Notes under the pieces: generated by a model
Told to the model about the DNA's origin: nothing
Seen by the model: the letters and a program-made list of their open reading frames with translations, nothing else
Database searches by the model: none
Made by a program: the position numbers and the translations under genes
Origin: Buxus sempervirens
Taxonomy: Eukaryota > Streptophyta > Magnoliopsida > Buxales > Buxaceae
Assembly: GCA_947561395.2 (NCBI GenBank)
Contig: OX387185.1
Location: 19,866,366-19,930,365, forward strand
Reading direction: 5' to 3'
DNA: 64,000 nt
Shown: one piece after another, positions 1 through 10,776 of the stretch
Numbering within the stretch: the first letter of the stretch is position 1
How the letters are laid out: every line of letters starts with the position of its first letter

Positions 1-308
1 TTTGGACCTTTTTGAAAATTTTATCTTTTCTATAAAAAATTGAAAAATCTTTTATGTTTTTTGAGAGCCTTCTACAAAATCTTTTGTAAAACCCCGAATT
101 TTCCTTAAATAATAAATTAAATTAGTAAATAATATTACCGAGAGTTATGATTGATAGAAACATTTTAATATTGTAGGGTGTGATCAACTTAGCGGAGATC
201 CAGAGTTAGACGCAGATCTGACCGTCCGATCGTGAGATATCGAGGTATGTATTCTAATTGGGCAAGGTGTATAGAAGAGTTGCATGGGAGATGCATAGGA
301 TCAGGGGG

Positions 309-325
309 TATATATATGTATAAAG
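309..325 (+). promoter_or_regulatory. Possible TATA region of A1
   Basis: A TATATATATG-TATAAAG run about 225 bp inside the LTR, in sense orientation. It is AT-rich enough to serve as a TATA element, but nothing else confirms it. Confidence 0.35.
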
Positions 326-690
326 AAATAACCTAATCTTATACGTGTATTCTCGCTCGTATTGAAGCCGCAAGCGACGAACTGTTTGAACGACCAAAGA
401 GAAGAGAAGAAGGAGAAGAAGAAGGAAGGGCTGGGCGTGCGTTCATCGTCCAGGGAGTTTCTCAGTGCTAGAGGTTCGCCATTGTTCATAATAGAGAAGG
501 AGGAATCAGCGTATAGAGGTAGGTGACATCGTTTTGGTTTTAAAATTGGATTTACCCTTGTTTAATCGCAAATGCATGTTTCTATGTTATGTAATGTTGT
601 ATTTAGTTATCTAAGCATGTTATAAATACATTAGAATGAGTTTAGACGAGAAAAATCATGATTTAGAACTGTTTCTGCTCGATTTGGTAA

Positions 691-855
691 GACCGCCGAC
701 CTCGACTGTACTTGGCGCTCATCGGCGATCCTAGGCGCTGGTTATAAAATTGAGGACGTCGTGGACCGCGGGACGACGGACCGTTGGCGCTCGAAATTGA
801 ACTACCGCCGACTGGAGACCGCCCAGAGCGATCCTGAGCGATCCCAGGCGCTCTA
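691..855 (+). repeat. CpG-rich motif cluster in A1
   Basis: A GC-rich island in AT-rich LTR sequence, with repeated short words (ACCGCCGAC, GGCGCTC, GCGATCC, AGGCGCT). Several have arms that could pair. Related clusters occupy a similar place in A2 (25208-25482) and A3 (54779-54823). Confidence 0.6.
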
Positions 856-1944
856 AGCAGAATTTCCAATGTTTCATAATTTCGAACCTAATTCAACTCT
901 AAACTATTTTTAGACAATTTTAATGATTAACTAAGGTCTTTTAAGACCAAAATAAACTATCTAATTCCCTGTTTTACAGAAAAACAAATTAGGGAGATAT
1001 TTAGGACATTAGTTGCCAAGTTTTGAAGGAAAATGAGAAACGTGATTTTGGAGAAGCCTAACTACCATTTGATTATCTAAACACTTCTAAATGGCATTAT
1101 AAATCATAAGACATTATAAAGAGAATTCAGAATCCGAATGACTGAATAATGAAGTAAATGCACAGATATAACCATTATATGCCGCTAGGCACCAACCCTT
1201 ATAGAATTATGATACTTTAGGGAATCTTGGAGTCTAGTGGGCATAGCTGGTTATGGATCCATAGTCGTAGCTAGATAGCTAAGGGATATGTCATTTGGGT
1301 TGAGTTACTCCTATATGCGACGCGCTTCCTTTGCAAGTTAGTTTGTCTGGGAAGGTCCTATGTCTGGAGGGACACCCCGGTGAGCCGCTGGTGATTCCCT
1401 GTACATGTGGATAAGCGACCATCTCCATGTATTGATTCTGGTGCTGCATGCTGGTGGTACATGCCAACTCTGATGGGTACGTGTGCAATAAGTCGGTGAC
1501 TACGGCTCTTGTCTAAGCTGCGCTGCATGGGGCTTGAGTATCATTAGTAGCATCGCTCCTAAGTCGCACGGTGGTATAGCAATTGGTTGAGAATCATCTC
1601 AAAAGGTTTATCTATCTTTGTGAGTCCTACAATGACACTGAAAACACAACACTTGATATGATTATTATTATTATTGTGCACGTGCAGGATGCATGTGATT
1701 GGGATATTGGTTGGATGTGACTGCCTAGTACATCCTGGCAATGCGTGGATTATGCTACTGATTTGGCTATTGAGTTCTTATATTAAAACTTGCTGAAAAT
1801 CATTTCTAGAACTGTTTATCAAACTGTTTTGTGTTCATGAATGGTATAAATGATTATGCGAGCCTGATTTATCTATGTTGCTTAAACGTGCATGAAATGT
1901 TACTTTGCTTATATTAACTGTTTAGTCATGCATGTGTTGCCTAC

Positions 1945-1988
1945 TGAGATATTCGAATCTCACCCTACTTCTATTCCATTTTTTTCAG
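1945..1988 (+). other. Conserved LTR-end hairpin plus T-tract and CAG
   Basis: TGAGAT and ATCTCA (1945-1962) form a 6-bp stem around ATTCGA. The stem is followed by CCC, then a T-rich tract ending in TTTTTCAG, which resembles a 3' splice site. The same hairpin occurs near the same end of A2, A3 and the G LTR, and in a variant form in F. Confidence 0.65.
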
Positions 1989-2506
1989 CTGATACGCGAG
2001 AGGGGGATCTCTTAGACTTCCAGGGAGAGATAGCCGAGTATTCGCCGGAGGATTATTATTATCCAGATCTTGTCTGAGGTGGATTGATGTTATAGACTTA
2101 GCATTTTTGATTGGTTTATTATCATTTATTTGGATTTGATGTATGAGAGAGATAAGAGAGAGATAGTAACCAGTTCATTTTACCAGACTTTGATATTACT
2201 GACTGATGGTCAAGCTTTATGCTTAGTTGAGGATTTTGATCTACACTTCCGCACATACTTGTTTCCGCAACTCTGATAGTTTAATAAAATGATTGGATTT
2301 TGTTTTCTTTGGTCTGGTATGTTATTGATGTTGTAATTGATATGGGCTAGTAACACCTCGGATTTGGTTGTTGAACTAAATTCGGGTTGTTACAGTAGCG
2401 AACCGGGTTCGGGTCGGGTGTCGGTTTGCACTGACCCGGGTTCGGGGCGTTACATCTTTCCCTGAAGACGAAGGCTCATTAAAACCTTCAGGAAAAGGGC
2501 ATTATA

Positions 2507-3226
2507 CTAATGGAGTTTTTTTTTTTTGGAAGCCATGTCTGTTTGCCAAACAAACGCGGCTTCAAAAGTAAGGGGAGTTTCCTCCCAATTGTTCAGAATA
2601 AAAGAATCTGGGGCAGGGATACAAGCCTGCTCCTCAAGTTCAGGGTCCGCATCTGAAATCACCAATACTGGGTGAGTTGCATCGCCTGTTTCTTTTGTAG
2701 GGCTGGTCCCAGATGGAACTTCTACTGCAGCCCAATCAATGAAAGGTAGCTCCTCTGCTACTTCTTCTTGGTTGCCTTCTGTCATGGCAAAAAAGGCTCC
2801 CACGTCCTCAGAGAAATCCTGCTCCTGTTCTGCCTATGGCCCAGGCCCACCCAATGCTTGTGGCGGTGAAGGTGGAACATATGGTTGCACGGTTGAGGTC
2901 TTGGGTTTCTGGAATGGATTGATGTTATAGTATGGGGGTTTGGACTGATCCTGGGGACGAGACAGCTGAATCATGTGAGAAAGCTTAGGAAAAGTTTCCC
3001 TGATGTGAGGGAATTTCATGTCTTCTATCTCCTTCTGTCTTTTCCAATTCCTTGGCTTGGACCCCAATCCTGCTTTGTGGACCATCTTCTTAACCTTTAC
3101 TGGTTCTATCCTTCCTTGCAGGTTAACCCCCAGACCTTTTCCAGGGTGAAAGTTGTACTTTTCCAGCACATTCTTGACCATTTTCTCAGCACAGGTCAAT
3201 TTTCCTTCTTTTTCTTGATACCCCAC
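2507..3226 (-). pseudogene. Element E: post-protease linker with G-patch-like motif
   Basis: Two in-frame open segments (3226-2834 and 2803-2507) are separated by one stop. The first contains FHPGKGLGVNLQGRIEP followed by HKAGLGSKP, a glycine-rich pattern like the G-patch. The second is acidic and proline-rich. Such a segment between protease and RT is seen in Tat-lineage polyproteins; I infer possible nucleic-acid binding. The frame ends in a run of K codons near 2515. The rest of pol lies beyond the solo LTR and outside the window. Confidence 0.65.
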
Positions 3227-3922
3227 AGGTATGAAATTAACAGTTTCAAACTGGAAAGAGTGAATTCCATTTTGTCAGCAGTCATTTCCATGTTTATGTA
3301 GGGTACATCAGGGGACCTCATTGGAGGAACCAAATTTTCAGCTAGGACAGTAATCACCTTTTGCCCTCTAATATATTTGACTCTTTGATGGAGGGTAGAT
3401 GGTATAGCCCTAGCTGTATGAATCCATGGCCTTCCTAGGAGTAAGTTGAAGGCTGCAGGTATATCCATCACTTCAAATGTGATGTTAAAAAATATACGGT
3501 CCAATTGTGACCGGCAGTTCAACCTCCCCTAGGGAGTGTGTTTTGGAGCTGTCAAATGCTCTTATGATTCTTCCATTTTGTTTAATTTTGTTTTGCTCCA
3601 AACCGAGCTTAACAAAGGTTATTAACGGGCAGACATTCAGACCCGACCTATTATCAATCAAGACCCGGGCTATCATGCAACCCTTACTGAGCACAGCTAT
3701 GTGCAATGGGTCAACATGATGGTACCCTGCTGGGCTGATTTCAGTCTCAGAAAAAGTTATAACATTATGAGATAAAATCTGACCAACCATCTTGCCTAGT
3801 TGGTCTGGTTCAATGTTTTTAGGCACATGGGCCCCCTGAAGTATCCTTAACAAGGAGTCCCTATGTTTTTCAGAATTTAACAATAAGCCCAATATTGAGA
3901 TCTGGGCAGGGACTTTGTTCAA
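3227..3922 (-). pseudogene. Element E: retroviral-type aspartic protease
   Basis: The protease that would mature the gag-pol polyprotein. The segment 3922-3485 reads through LRILQGAHVPKNI, a lead-in typical of these elements, to the active-site region VLIDNRSGLNVCP. The catalytic Asp is present, but the Gly of the Asp-x-Gly-Ser site is replaced by Arg, which should inactivate it. A frameshift near 3485-3520 moves the rest into another frame, where the flap and C-terminal region with LLLGRPWIHT continues to about 3230. The enzyme is therefore lost twice over. It sits after gag, as expected. Confidence 0.8.
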
Positions 3923-4008
3923 CTGCTCGACAATGTTGAACTCACTCTTTTTTATGATTTTAATGAGGTCAGCAGCCTAACTACTAGTTACCTGAGGGGC
4001 ATCTTCCA

Positions 4009-6129
4009 TTACCTTGGCCTTTCCTTTATTTTTCTCTTCTTTTCTTTTTCTATCTCCTTTTGCTTTTTTTCCACCCCTACACATTTTCCTGACCTCATCA
4101 TGAGGTTCACTTCTTTCTTTCTTTCTGCCTCAGCTGCAGGGAATGTAGTGGTATAGCCTTCACTGTAGTTCCATGGTACAGCCGATTCTGAGTAGGAAGG
4201 CTTAGGGACATTCATCACCAAGGGAGGAAGTTTGGACTTGGGTGATGAAATTTGAGTGAGAGGGATATCAACAACCAATGGTGGACCCCGTTTTGGTTGA
4301 GGGGTCGCAGAAGTGACTGATGCATTAAGGTGGTCACAATTTATGACCAATGGTGGTTTTGACTGAATGGGTGAAGTGAAGGTGGATGGACTACAATTGA
4401 TAACCAAAGGTGATTTGGCTATATTCATTTGGGCCATGAGAGATGAAACCCGGTCTAGAGAGGAGCTAATGCTCTCAACAGCACTCTCATTTCCTTTTGA
4501 AACTATATTTATTTCTGTCTCCTTAATTATTTGGTCAAAATAAACCTTGACCGTTGTCCCTATAGGAGCAATTAACTGGGATGGGTCAAAAGTTACTTTA
4601 TCAGAGGAAATTACCCCTATGACATTAGAGGGGCCTGCCCCATGATGCTGAGGCAACGGGTTTTGGCCAATGTCTGTTCTGGGAGGATTAGGAGCCCCTG
4701 TATTGAAAGACAGGGTATTCTGGTCTAGTAAATCCTGAATTGCATGTTTCAAAGGCCAGCACTTGTCAGTAGGGTGCTCAGGTGCACCCATGTGGTAATC
4801 ACAAGTGGTGGAGGGGTCAAAATTTCTCCCCTTGGATGCATTCGGATTGGGTTCTCTTAAAGTGATATACCCTGCTTTCAATAAAGTGGGCAGCAACTGA
4901 GGAGTCATTGGAATAGGGGTGAAAACCCTATTTCTCCTTGCTGCGAAATAGGCATCATTTTCCTCCTTAGTAAAAACCCTTTTTTGGTCTGAGGGTGCTG
5001 TTGGAACATTAACCCTCATGGGGGCCTGGGTAGATGGGGCAGGTGGAGTAGGAAAGTGAGCAGGTATGTTGATTTGTATGGGCTTGTTAGGGCCTGATGG
5101 TGGCTGTACATGTTCACCTCCCCTTCTTTTTTGTTCCCATTCTTCTTTATCCCGCCTCCTTTCTATAGATTGGGGTCTTGTTGGCTGACCATAGCGGAGT
5201 GGTCAATTATTTTACCTGACCTTATCCCATCTTCAATTCGGTCAGCCACTTGTACCAAAGCCACAAAATTAGTGGTGGTCTGACCCACCAGGTGGCTGTA
5301 GAATGGTTGACCCAGCGTACTAATGAAAGTGGAAATCATTTCTTGCTCTAGCATGGGTGGCCTGACCTGGGAGGCTGTCTCCCTCCATCTCTTGGCATAC
5401 TGTCTCACGGATTCATCCCTAGCCTTACTCATTCTCATTACATCATACCTGTCTGGCACGATTTCTGAATTAAACCGGTACTGAGCTAGGAAGGCATCTG
5501 CCAGGTCCTTCCATATTTTGATCTTTCCGTGGTCTAAAGTGGCGAACCATCTCAATGCAGTTCCAGTTAGGCTCCTTTGAAAGAGTTGAATCAAGACGCC
5601 CTCATCCTGCCCGAACTGGCATAGGGGCACCGCAGTACAACTTTAGATGACTCATGGGGCAGCCAGTGCCATCATATTTGTCTAGGTCTGGGCATTTGAA
5701 CTTAGCTGGCAGGTTAACATTGGGGTACAGGCATAAGTCCTCAAAATTGGTGCCCCCGAAGTTGTTCACCCCTTTTACTTCTCTCAGTTCGTCTTGGATC
5801 ATTTCCAGTCTGTGCATGAACTTCGTTTCAACTTCTTCCCTCATCCTTTCCTTTTCCTTGGCTTTGTTCAATTCCACTGTCTCATCCCTAATCAGTATAG
5901 GTTCAGGGGTGGGTTCATAGATGGGTTCAGGAATAGGTTGAACCGGAGGTGGAATGTTGATTTGTGGTGGAGGTGCTGGGTTGGAAGTGGATGCTTGATT
6001 TTGGGCTTGCACTTGTTGGGCCTGCTCCGACAGGATGTTTTCTAGCATTCGGGCCAGTCCTGCCACTTGCTCCTGAAGCAAGAGAATATCTGGGTGAGGA
6101 GCATCAGCTTCAGCCTCAATGGGATTCAT
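4009..6129 (-). pseudogene. Element E: gag polyprotein
   Basis: The best start is the ATG at 6129 (MNPIEAEADAPHP); the open frame extends upstream but without an ATG. A proline-rich N-terminus and a charged helical stretch lead into the capsid-like region (LPAKFKCPDLDKYDGTG). The frame then shifts near 5600-5630 and continues as SLTGTALRWFATLD and SVRQYAKRWRETASQV, the conserved gag core. After a stop at about 5163 it continues to a zinc knuckle that starts CDYHMGAPEH; the usual GH is EH here. The C-terminal part has three degenerate repeats of a P-P-L-V-[IVM]-N type. Function: virus-like-particle coat. At least one frameshift and one stop disable it. Confidence 0.85.
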
Positions 6130-6376
6130 GGCGCGAGCTCTTGATCTGGTTACAGGAGCTATGATTGCAAGTGTATTAGTACCTAGCAAAAAGATAAAGG
6201 AAAAAGATCAATGCCCAATTAATCTCATTCACATGCCTAGGAATGCCTATGTGCAAGCTGGGTGAACACGAGTTTGGATTTTGTTTCTTTATTTGCTTCT
6301 TTTCTTTTTTTTTTTTGGAATTGAATTGTTGGAATATTCTAGGGCTTCCAACAGGTCCCACAATAAAGAGAAAATG

Positions 6377-7590
6377 ATCTGAAATTCAAAGGCTTTCAGA
6401 GGCCCGGGGGTATTTTTGAAAAAGGTCTGAAATTCAAAGGCTTTCAGAGGCCCAGGGATTTTTGAAAAAATTCTGAAATTCAAAGGCTTTCAGAGGCCCA
6501 AGGAGTTTTTGAGAAAAAGTCTGAAATTCAAAGGCTTTCAGAGGCCCAAGGATTTTTTGAGAAAAAGTCTGAAATTCAAAGGCTTTCAGAGGCCCAAAGA
6601 GTTTTTGAGAAAAAGTTTGAAATTCAAAGGCCCAAGGAGTTTTTGAGAAAAAGTCTGAAATTCAAAGGCTTTCAGAGGCCCAAAAGATCTAAAATTCAAA
6701 GGCTTTCAGAGGTCCAAAAGAAAAAGATCTGAAATTCAAAGGCTTTCAGAGGCCCAAAAGATCTGAAATTCAAAGGCTTTCAGAGGCCCAAAAGGAAAAA
6801 AAAGATCTGAAATTCAAAGGCTTTCAGAGGCCCAAAAGATCTGAAATTCAAAGGCTTTCAGAGGCCCAAAAAGATCTGAAAGCCTTTGGCTTTCAAAGGC
6901 CCAAAAGATCTGAAATTCAAAGGCTTTCAGAGGCCCAAAGGAAAAAGATATGAAATTCAAAGGCTTCCAGAGGCCCAAAGGAAAAAGATATAAAATTCAA
7001 AGGCTTTCAGAGGCCCAAAAGATCTAAAATTCAAAGGCTTTCAGAGGCCCAAAGGAAAAAGATCTGAAATTCAAAGGCTTTCAGAGGCCCAAAAGACCTG
7101 AAATTCAAAGGCTTCCAGAGGCCCAAAGGAAAAAGGTCTGAAATTCAAAGGCTTTCAGAGGCCCAAAAGATCTGAAATTCAAAGGCTTTCAGAGGCCCAA
7201 AGGAAAAAGATTTGAAATTCAAAGGCTTCCAGAGGCCCAAAGGAAAAAGGTCTGAAATTCAAAGGCTTTCAAAGGCCCAAAAGATCTAAAATTCAAAGGC
7301 TTCCAGAGGCCCAAAGGAAAAATGTCTGAAATTCAAAGGTTTTCAGAGGCCCAAAAGATCAGAAATTCAAAGGCTTTCAGAGGCCCAAGGAGTTTTTTGA
7401 GAAAAAGTCTGAAATTCAAAGGCTTTCAGAGGCCCAAGGAGTTTTTTGAGAAAAAGTCTGAAATTCAAAGGCTTTCAGAGGCCTAAGGAGATTTTGAGAA
7501 AAAGTCTGAAATTCAAAGGCTTTCAGAGGCCCAAAGAGTTTTTGAGAAAAAGTCTGAAATTCAAAGGCTTTCAGAGGCCCAAAGGATTTT
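6377..7590 (-). repeat. Tandem array of about 30 units in E's leader
   Basis: By eye there are about 30 copies of a unit with the core CTGAAATTCAAAGGCTTTCAG followed by AGGCCCA. Variable tails give unit lengths of about 33, 40 or 49 bp. CTGAAA and TTTCAG in each core can pair. The array lies between the PBS and gag. One unit (near 6878) is rearranged and one (near 6620) is shortened. Occasional open frames through it are by-products of the repeat. Confidence 0.95.
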
Positions 7591-7711
7591 CTCTCACATT
7601 TCTTTTTTTTTTTGAAGCATTTTATTCAAACTCATTTCCCTTTATCATTATTTAAAGGTTAAAGGAATAAGATTTAGTGGGAAAAACTGATTAAAATTGA
7701 ATTTTCCGCGA

Positions 7712-7851
7712 AAACCGTATACACAGTACAGTCCAGCCCTGCCCGTATTCAAATTACGAGCGAGCCGTGACCGTATGGAAAACTCGGGCGAACCCAGCCC
7801 GTATAACTAATACGGACGAGCCCAGCCCGTGTATCAAATGCGGTTTTACGG
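7712..7851 (-). repeat. CCGTAT/ATACGG hairpin cluster in E's leader
   Basis: Repeated CCCGTAT...ATACGG-type palindromes with short loops, for example CCCGTATAACTAATACGG near 7798-7815. The same motif family is found in E's LTR at 10672-10776. Confidence 0.7.
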
Positions 7852-9051
7852 AGCTCTTTTATGTTTTCTCAGTTTTTACATGGTTTGATCACTTTAATTG
7901 CTCAACCAAACATACGGTTCACCCATTGCAAAGCTTCTAAACTGTCCCAAAGTGGACCTTGACCTTTTTGCTAAAACACATGTTTAGGAGGGCACATGTA
8001 CCCTCCAAATTAACACCATACTCAAGAATTTGGTACCCTTTTGTTGACTCTTGCATGAACATTGGGTAGGATTGATTATAAACAGAGTTAAAAACTCTTC
8101 CTATGGGCTACACCAATTTTAGGAAACATGAATATTTTGGGACCAATTTTATCCCAAATTGATGGACACCATGACACCCCTATGACATGAAAACAATATA
8201 GAAAAATAGGATTACCTTGTTACCTTGTTTACCTTCAATATGGCATCCGCATTATGCCCTGGTTTGTAAGCCATGCAAACGGCCTTCCCACAATTACAAG
8301 CCCATATCCCCACGTAATTGTGTACTTTAGCCAAAAACGTGTAACTCCACCTTCAAGCGTAGGGGTTTTGGGTTTTGGCTTAATGGCAACTTATCGCTCA
8401 AGCCTAATGATGACCAGAATCATAGATCCACGTTATCATCACATCATTAGCTCAAAGTTCTAAGGTGAATGTTTTCACTTTCGCTTTCCGAAGTATCGAC
8501 CTCGTTGCGCCAAGCTACACACATTCGGGTTCAACTTCCTATAGGTTAAGGGTAGGCTGTGTAAAAGATAAAATGTGCACAGTGCATTGTAAGAATATGG
8601 TGCATTCACAACGTCCCAAACCCTTGCCACTCTTTTCGCAGCCATGCATAAACAAACCAAGGCATAATAGGAAAGCATATTTAAAGTAAACAAATACACA
8701 AAACAATCCTATAGTACCTAAAACATGCTCATAAAAAAAATCATCTAATCATGCAAACATATGATCATGTTATACACCCAAAAACGCATCATAGAGATCA
8801 TGCTGAAAATTAAAACATGCTATCATAAAAATATAGCAAGAAATAAACATGGTTCAGCAAAACGAACCTCCCCTACGCATGTTTGTAGAAACAATCCTAT
8901 AAATCAAAATTAAGCATGTTTCTACCCCCATGAATTCTTAAGCCATAATTCAGATTTAAAACATACCCAACATGCTTAAGAACACAAAATAGCAAGCAAA
9001 TCCAAAATATCAAAAACATGAACTAACACCAAAAGGCTGAAATCCTCAAAT
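7852..9051 (-). other. Element E leader, non-coding
   Basis: AT-rich sequence between the hairpin cluster and the PBS. I see no conserved protein and no recognisable RNA in it. Confidence 0.6.
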
Positions 9052-9068
9052 CCCCAGCGGAGTCGCCA
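9052..9068 (-). other. Element E primer-binding site
   Basis: The minus strand reads TGGCGACTCCGCTGGGG starting 2 nt inside the LTR end. It is nearly the same as the PBS of element C (51001-51019). A site of this kind has been associated with tRNA-Arg in Ogre-type elements; the tRNA assignment is from memory. Confidence 0.8.
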
Positions 9069-10013
9069 GTTGTGAGACATGGGAAAAATCAAGTCCAATG
9101 ACTTCCTCAATCATCACACGGGATTAAATAAAACAAAGAGTCGCCACCATTCAATTTAGGTGTGAATGGACACCAAAATATTAAATAAGCTCAAAAGGCA
9201 ATTTTAGGGTAAAAATAACCCTCCTAAAAAAACAACCAGAGATGGGTAAGGGGATTACGTTATGAACAGGGGAAGGTGTTAGGCACCCCAATTCATCCAT
9301 ACAAAGTGGTTACCAGGTATTGTTCATGTTTTTCAAAGAAAAAAGGGCTTGCTATAAAATTCATGAAAAATCACATAAAGACAAAAATTGTATGGTTTTT
9401 TATACGAATATTCTGATTGATCTAGAGCTTTCAAATATGATCATACCATTCCTAGGGTTTCATGATCAAAATAAAATTGAGATAAAATCAAATAAAATCA
9501 ATTTAAAGTGAAAAATCCAAAAATCTGGCTTCAAGTTAAATTCTAGAAATCTAGAAAAATATGATTTTTATAAAATATTTCAAAATTGAACTTGAATAGT
9601 CCAGGATATAGATATAGCCCAAATTTCACATTAAATCAGAAAATCAAAACCAAAAATACCCACGTTGATGAAGAACATCAAAAGGGGAGAACTTAAACCG
9701 TAGGGTCTTCTCTCAATAATGAAAAACGATTTAAAAACAACTTCATGAAACCCTAGAATTTACTTTCAGGCTTTTGTATCCAGATCTACCATATTGATCA
9801 TGATAAATCCAAAATCTTAGCCTAAAATCACAAAAAATCACGAAAACAGTGCTGTAGGTGCAAAAGTGGTGAAAAATCCAAATTTTATCAAAAAAGTGGG
9901 GATCTCATGCTATAAACATCATAGATTCATGGATTCATTCAGATTTATCATAAAAACAATTAAAACATGATCATGATATTCAAAACAGCCACATCTCACA
10001 GATTAGAGCACAT

Positions 10014-10330
10014 GGGGGTCTACCCTACGGATCCACTTGTTCTCTTTTCCCCTAGCTCTCTCTTCACGTTTTACGGCTAGAGAGGATTCTTGAGGTACTT
10101 GAAGATAGGTTTGGGTACACAAACACAATCAAAGGCTTTATTCTAGAAGAAAAGAAAAAAATAGATTATGGGGTTCTATTCTAGGGATCCACCTGTTCTT
10201 TTTTCCCTAGCTCTCTCTTCACGTTTTACTGCTAGAGAGACTCTTGAGGTACTTAGAGGCAAGTTTAGGAATACAAGTACAAAAGATCAGGCCTTATTCT
10301 ACAGCAATGGAGAAGATACTATTACTTTTA
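10014..10330 (-). repeat. Internal tandem duplication in E's LTR
   Basis: Two diverged copies of about 155 bp (about 10014-10168 and 10169-10330). Both share CTAGCTCTCTCTTCACGTTT and then a ...CTAGAGAG...TTGAGGTACTT block. Confidence 0.8.
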
Positions 10331-10461
10331 GAATTGAAGACAGAAAATAAAAGGGAAAAGGGACTTACCTGGATTGAGCAAGCAAGGCAGCAGGGATTCC
10401 TCTCTTCTCTTGGAGCTTCTTAGACTTCAAATTTTTGTGGCCTTTTGCTTGAGGAAAGGCC

Positions 10462-10474
10462 CTCTATTTATAGG
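10462..10474 (-). promoter_or_regulatory. TATA box of E's LTR
   Basis: The minus strand reads CCTATAAATAGAG, a strong plant TATA box, about 400 bp from the LTR start. It would drive genomic RNA synthesis leftwards. Confidence 0.75.
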
Positions 10475-10671
10475 CAAACCTAGGGGTATGGTTGGTCCAA
10501 AGTTTGGCAAGATAGAGTTTCAGTTTGAGTTAAACACAAGATCATGCCCATCCTTTATCCACAAAGATATTTCGCACGAATAAAATATATAATTCGCTCA
10601 TTTAAAGGGATATTGGACTAAAGATAAGGCTCAGAAATCAAGAGAAGAATAAAACTCGCACGAGTCTGATG

Positions 10672-10776
10672 TGCCCGTAAATGATTTACGCTCCAAAAGT
10701 GTCTGTATATGTATTACGGGCACTGCGTGCCCGTATATAAAATTCTGGCTCGCTTAGCCGTAGATACAATACGGTC
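10672..10776 (-). repeat. Hairpin cluster upstream of E's TATA box
   Basis: Three hairpins: CGTAAAT/ATTTACG, ACGGGCAC/GTGCCCGT with a 3-nt loop, and CCGTA/TACGG. They lie about 200 bp upstream of the TATA box. The motif matches the leader cluster at 7712-7851. Confidence 0.7.

Larger units (their letters stand above)
85..2455 (+). mobile_element. Solo LTR A1
   Basis: It begins TGTAAAACCCCG and ends GGGGCGTTACA. It is flanked by the 5-bp duplication TCTTT at 80-84 and 2456-2460, and the flanking sequence on both sides belongs to element E. No internal domain or second LTR is present, so this is a solo LTR left by LTR-LTR recombination. The tips and parts of the body match solo LTR A3 (53121-56213, minus), including the motif GCGATCCTAGGCGCT. 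The tips look like Tekay/Del-type chromovirus LTRs, but no coding sequence is linked, so the lineage is inferred. Confidence 0.95.

Noticed and set aside
7446-7655. Open frame with repeated KSLKFKGFQRPKE peptide
   Set aside because: It is the translation of the tandem repeat of E's leader, on the strand opposite the element. The unit length classes break the frame elsewhere.
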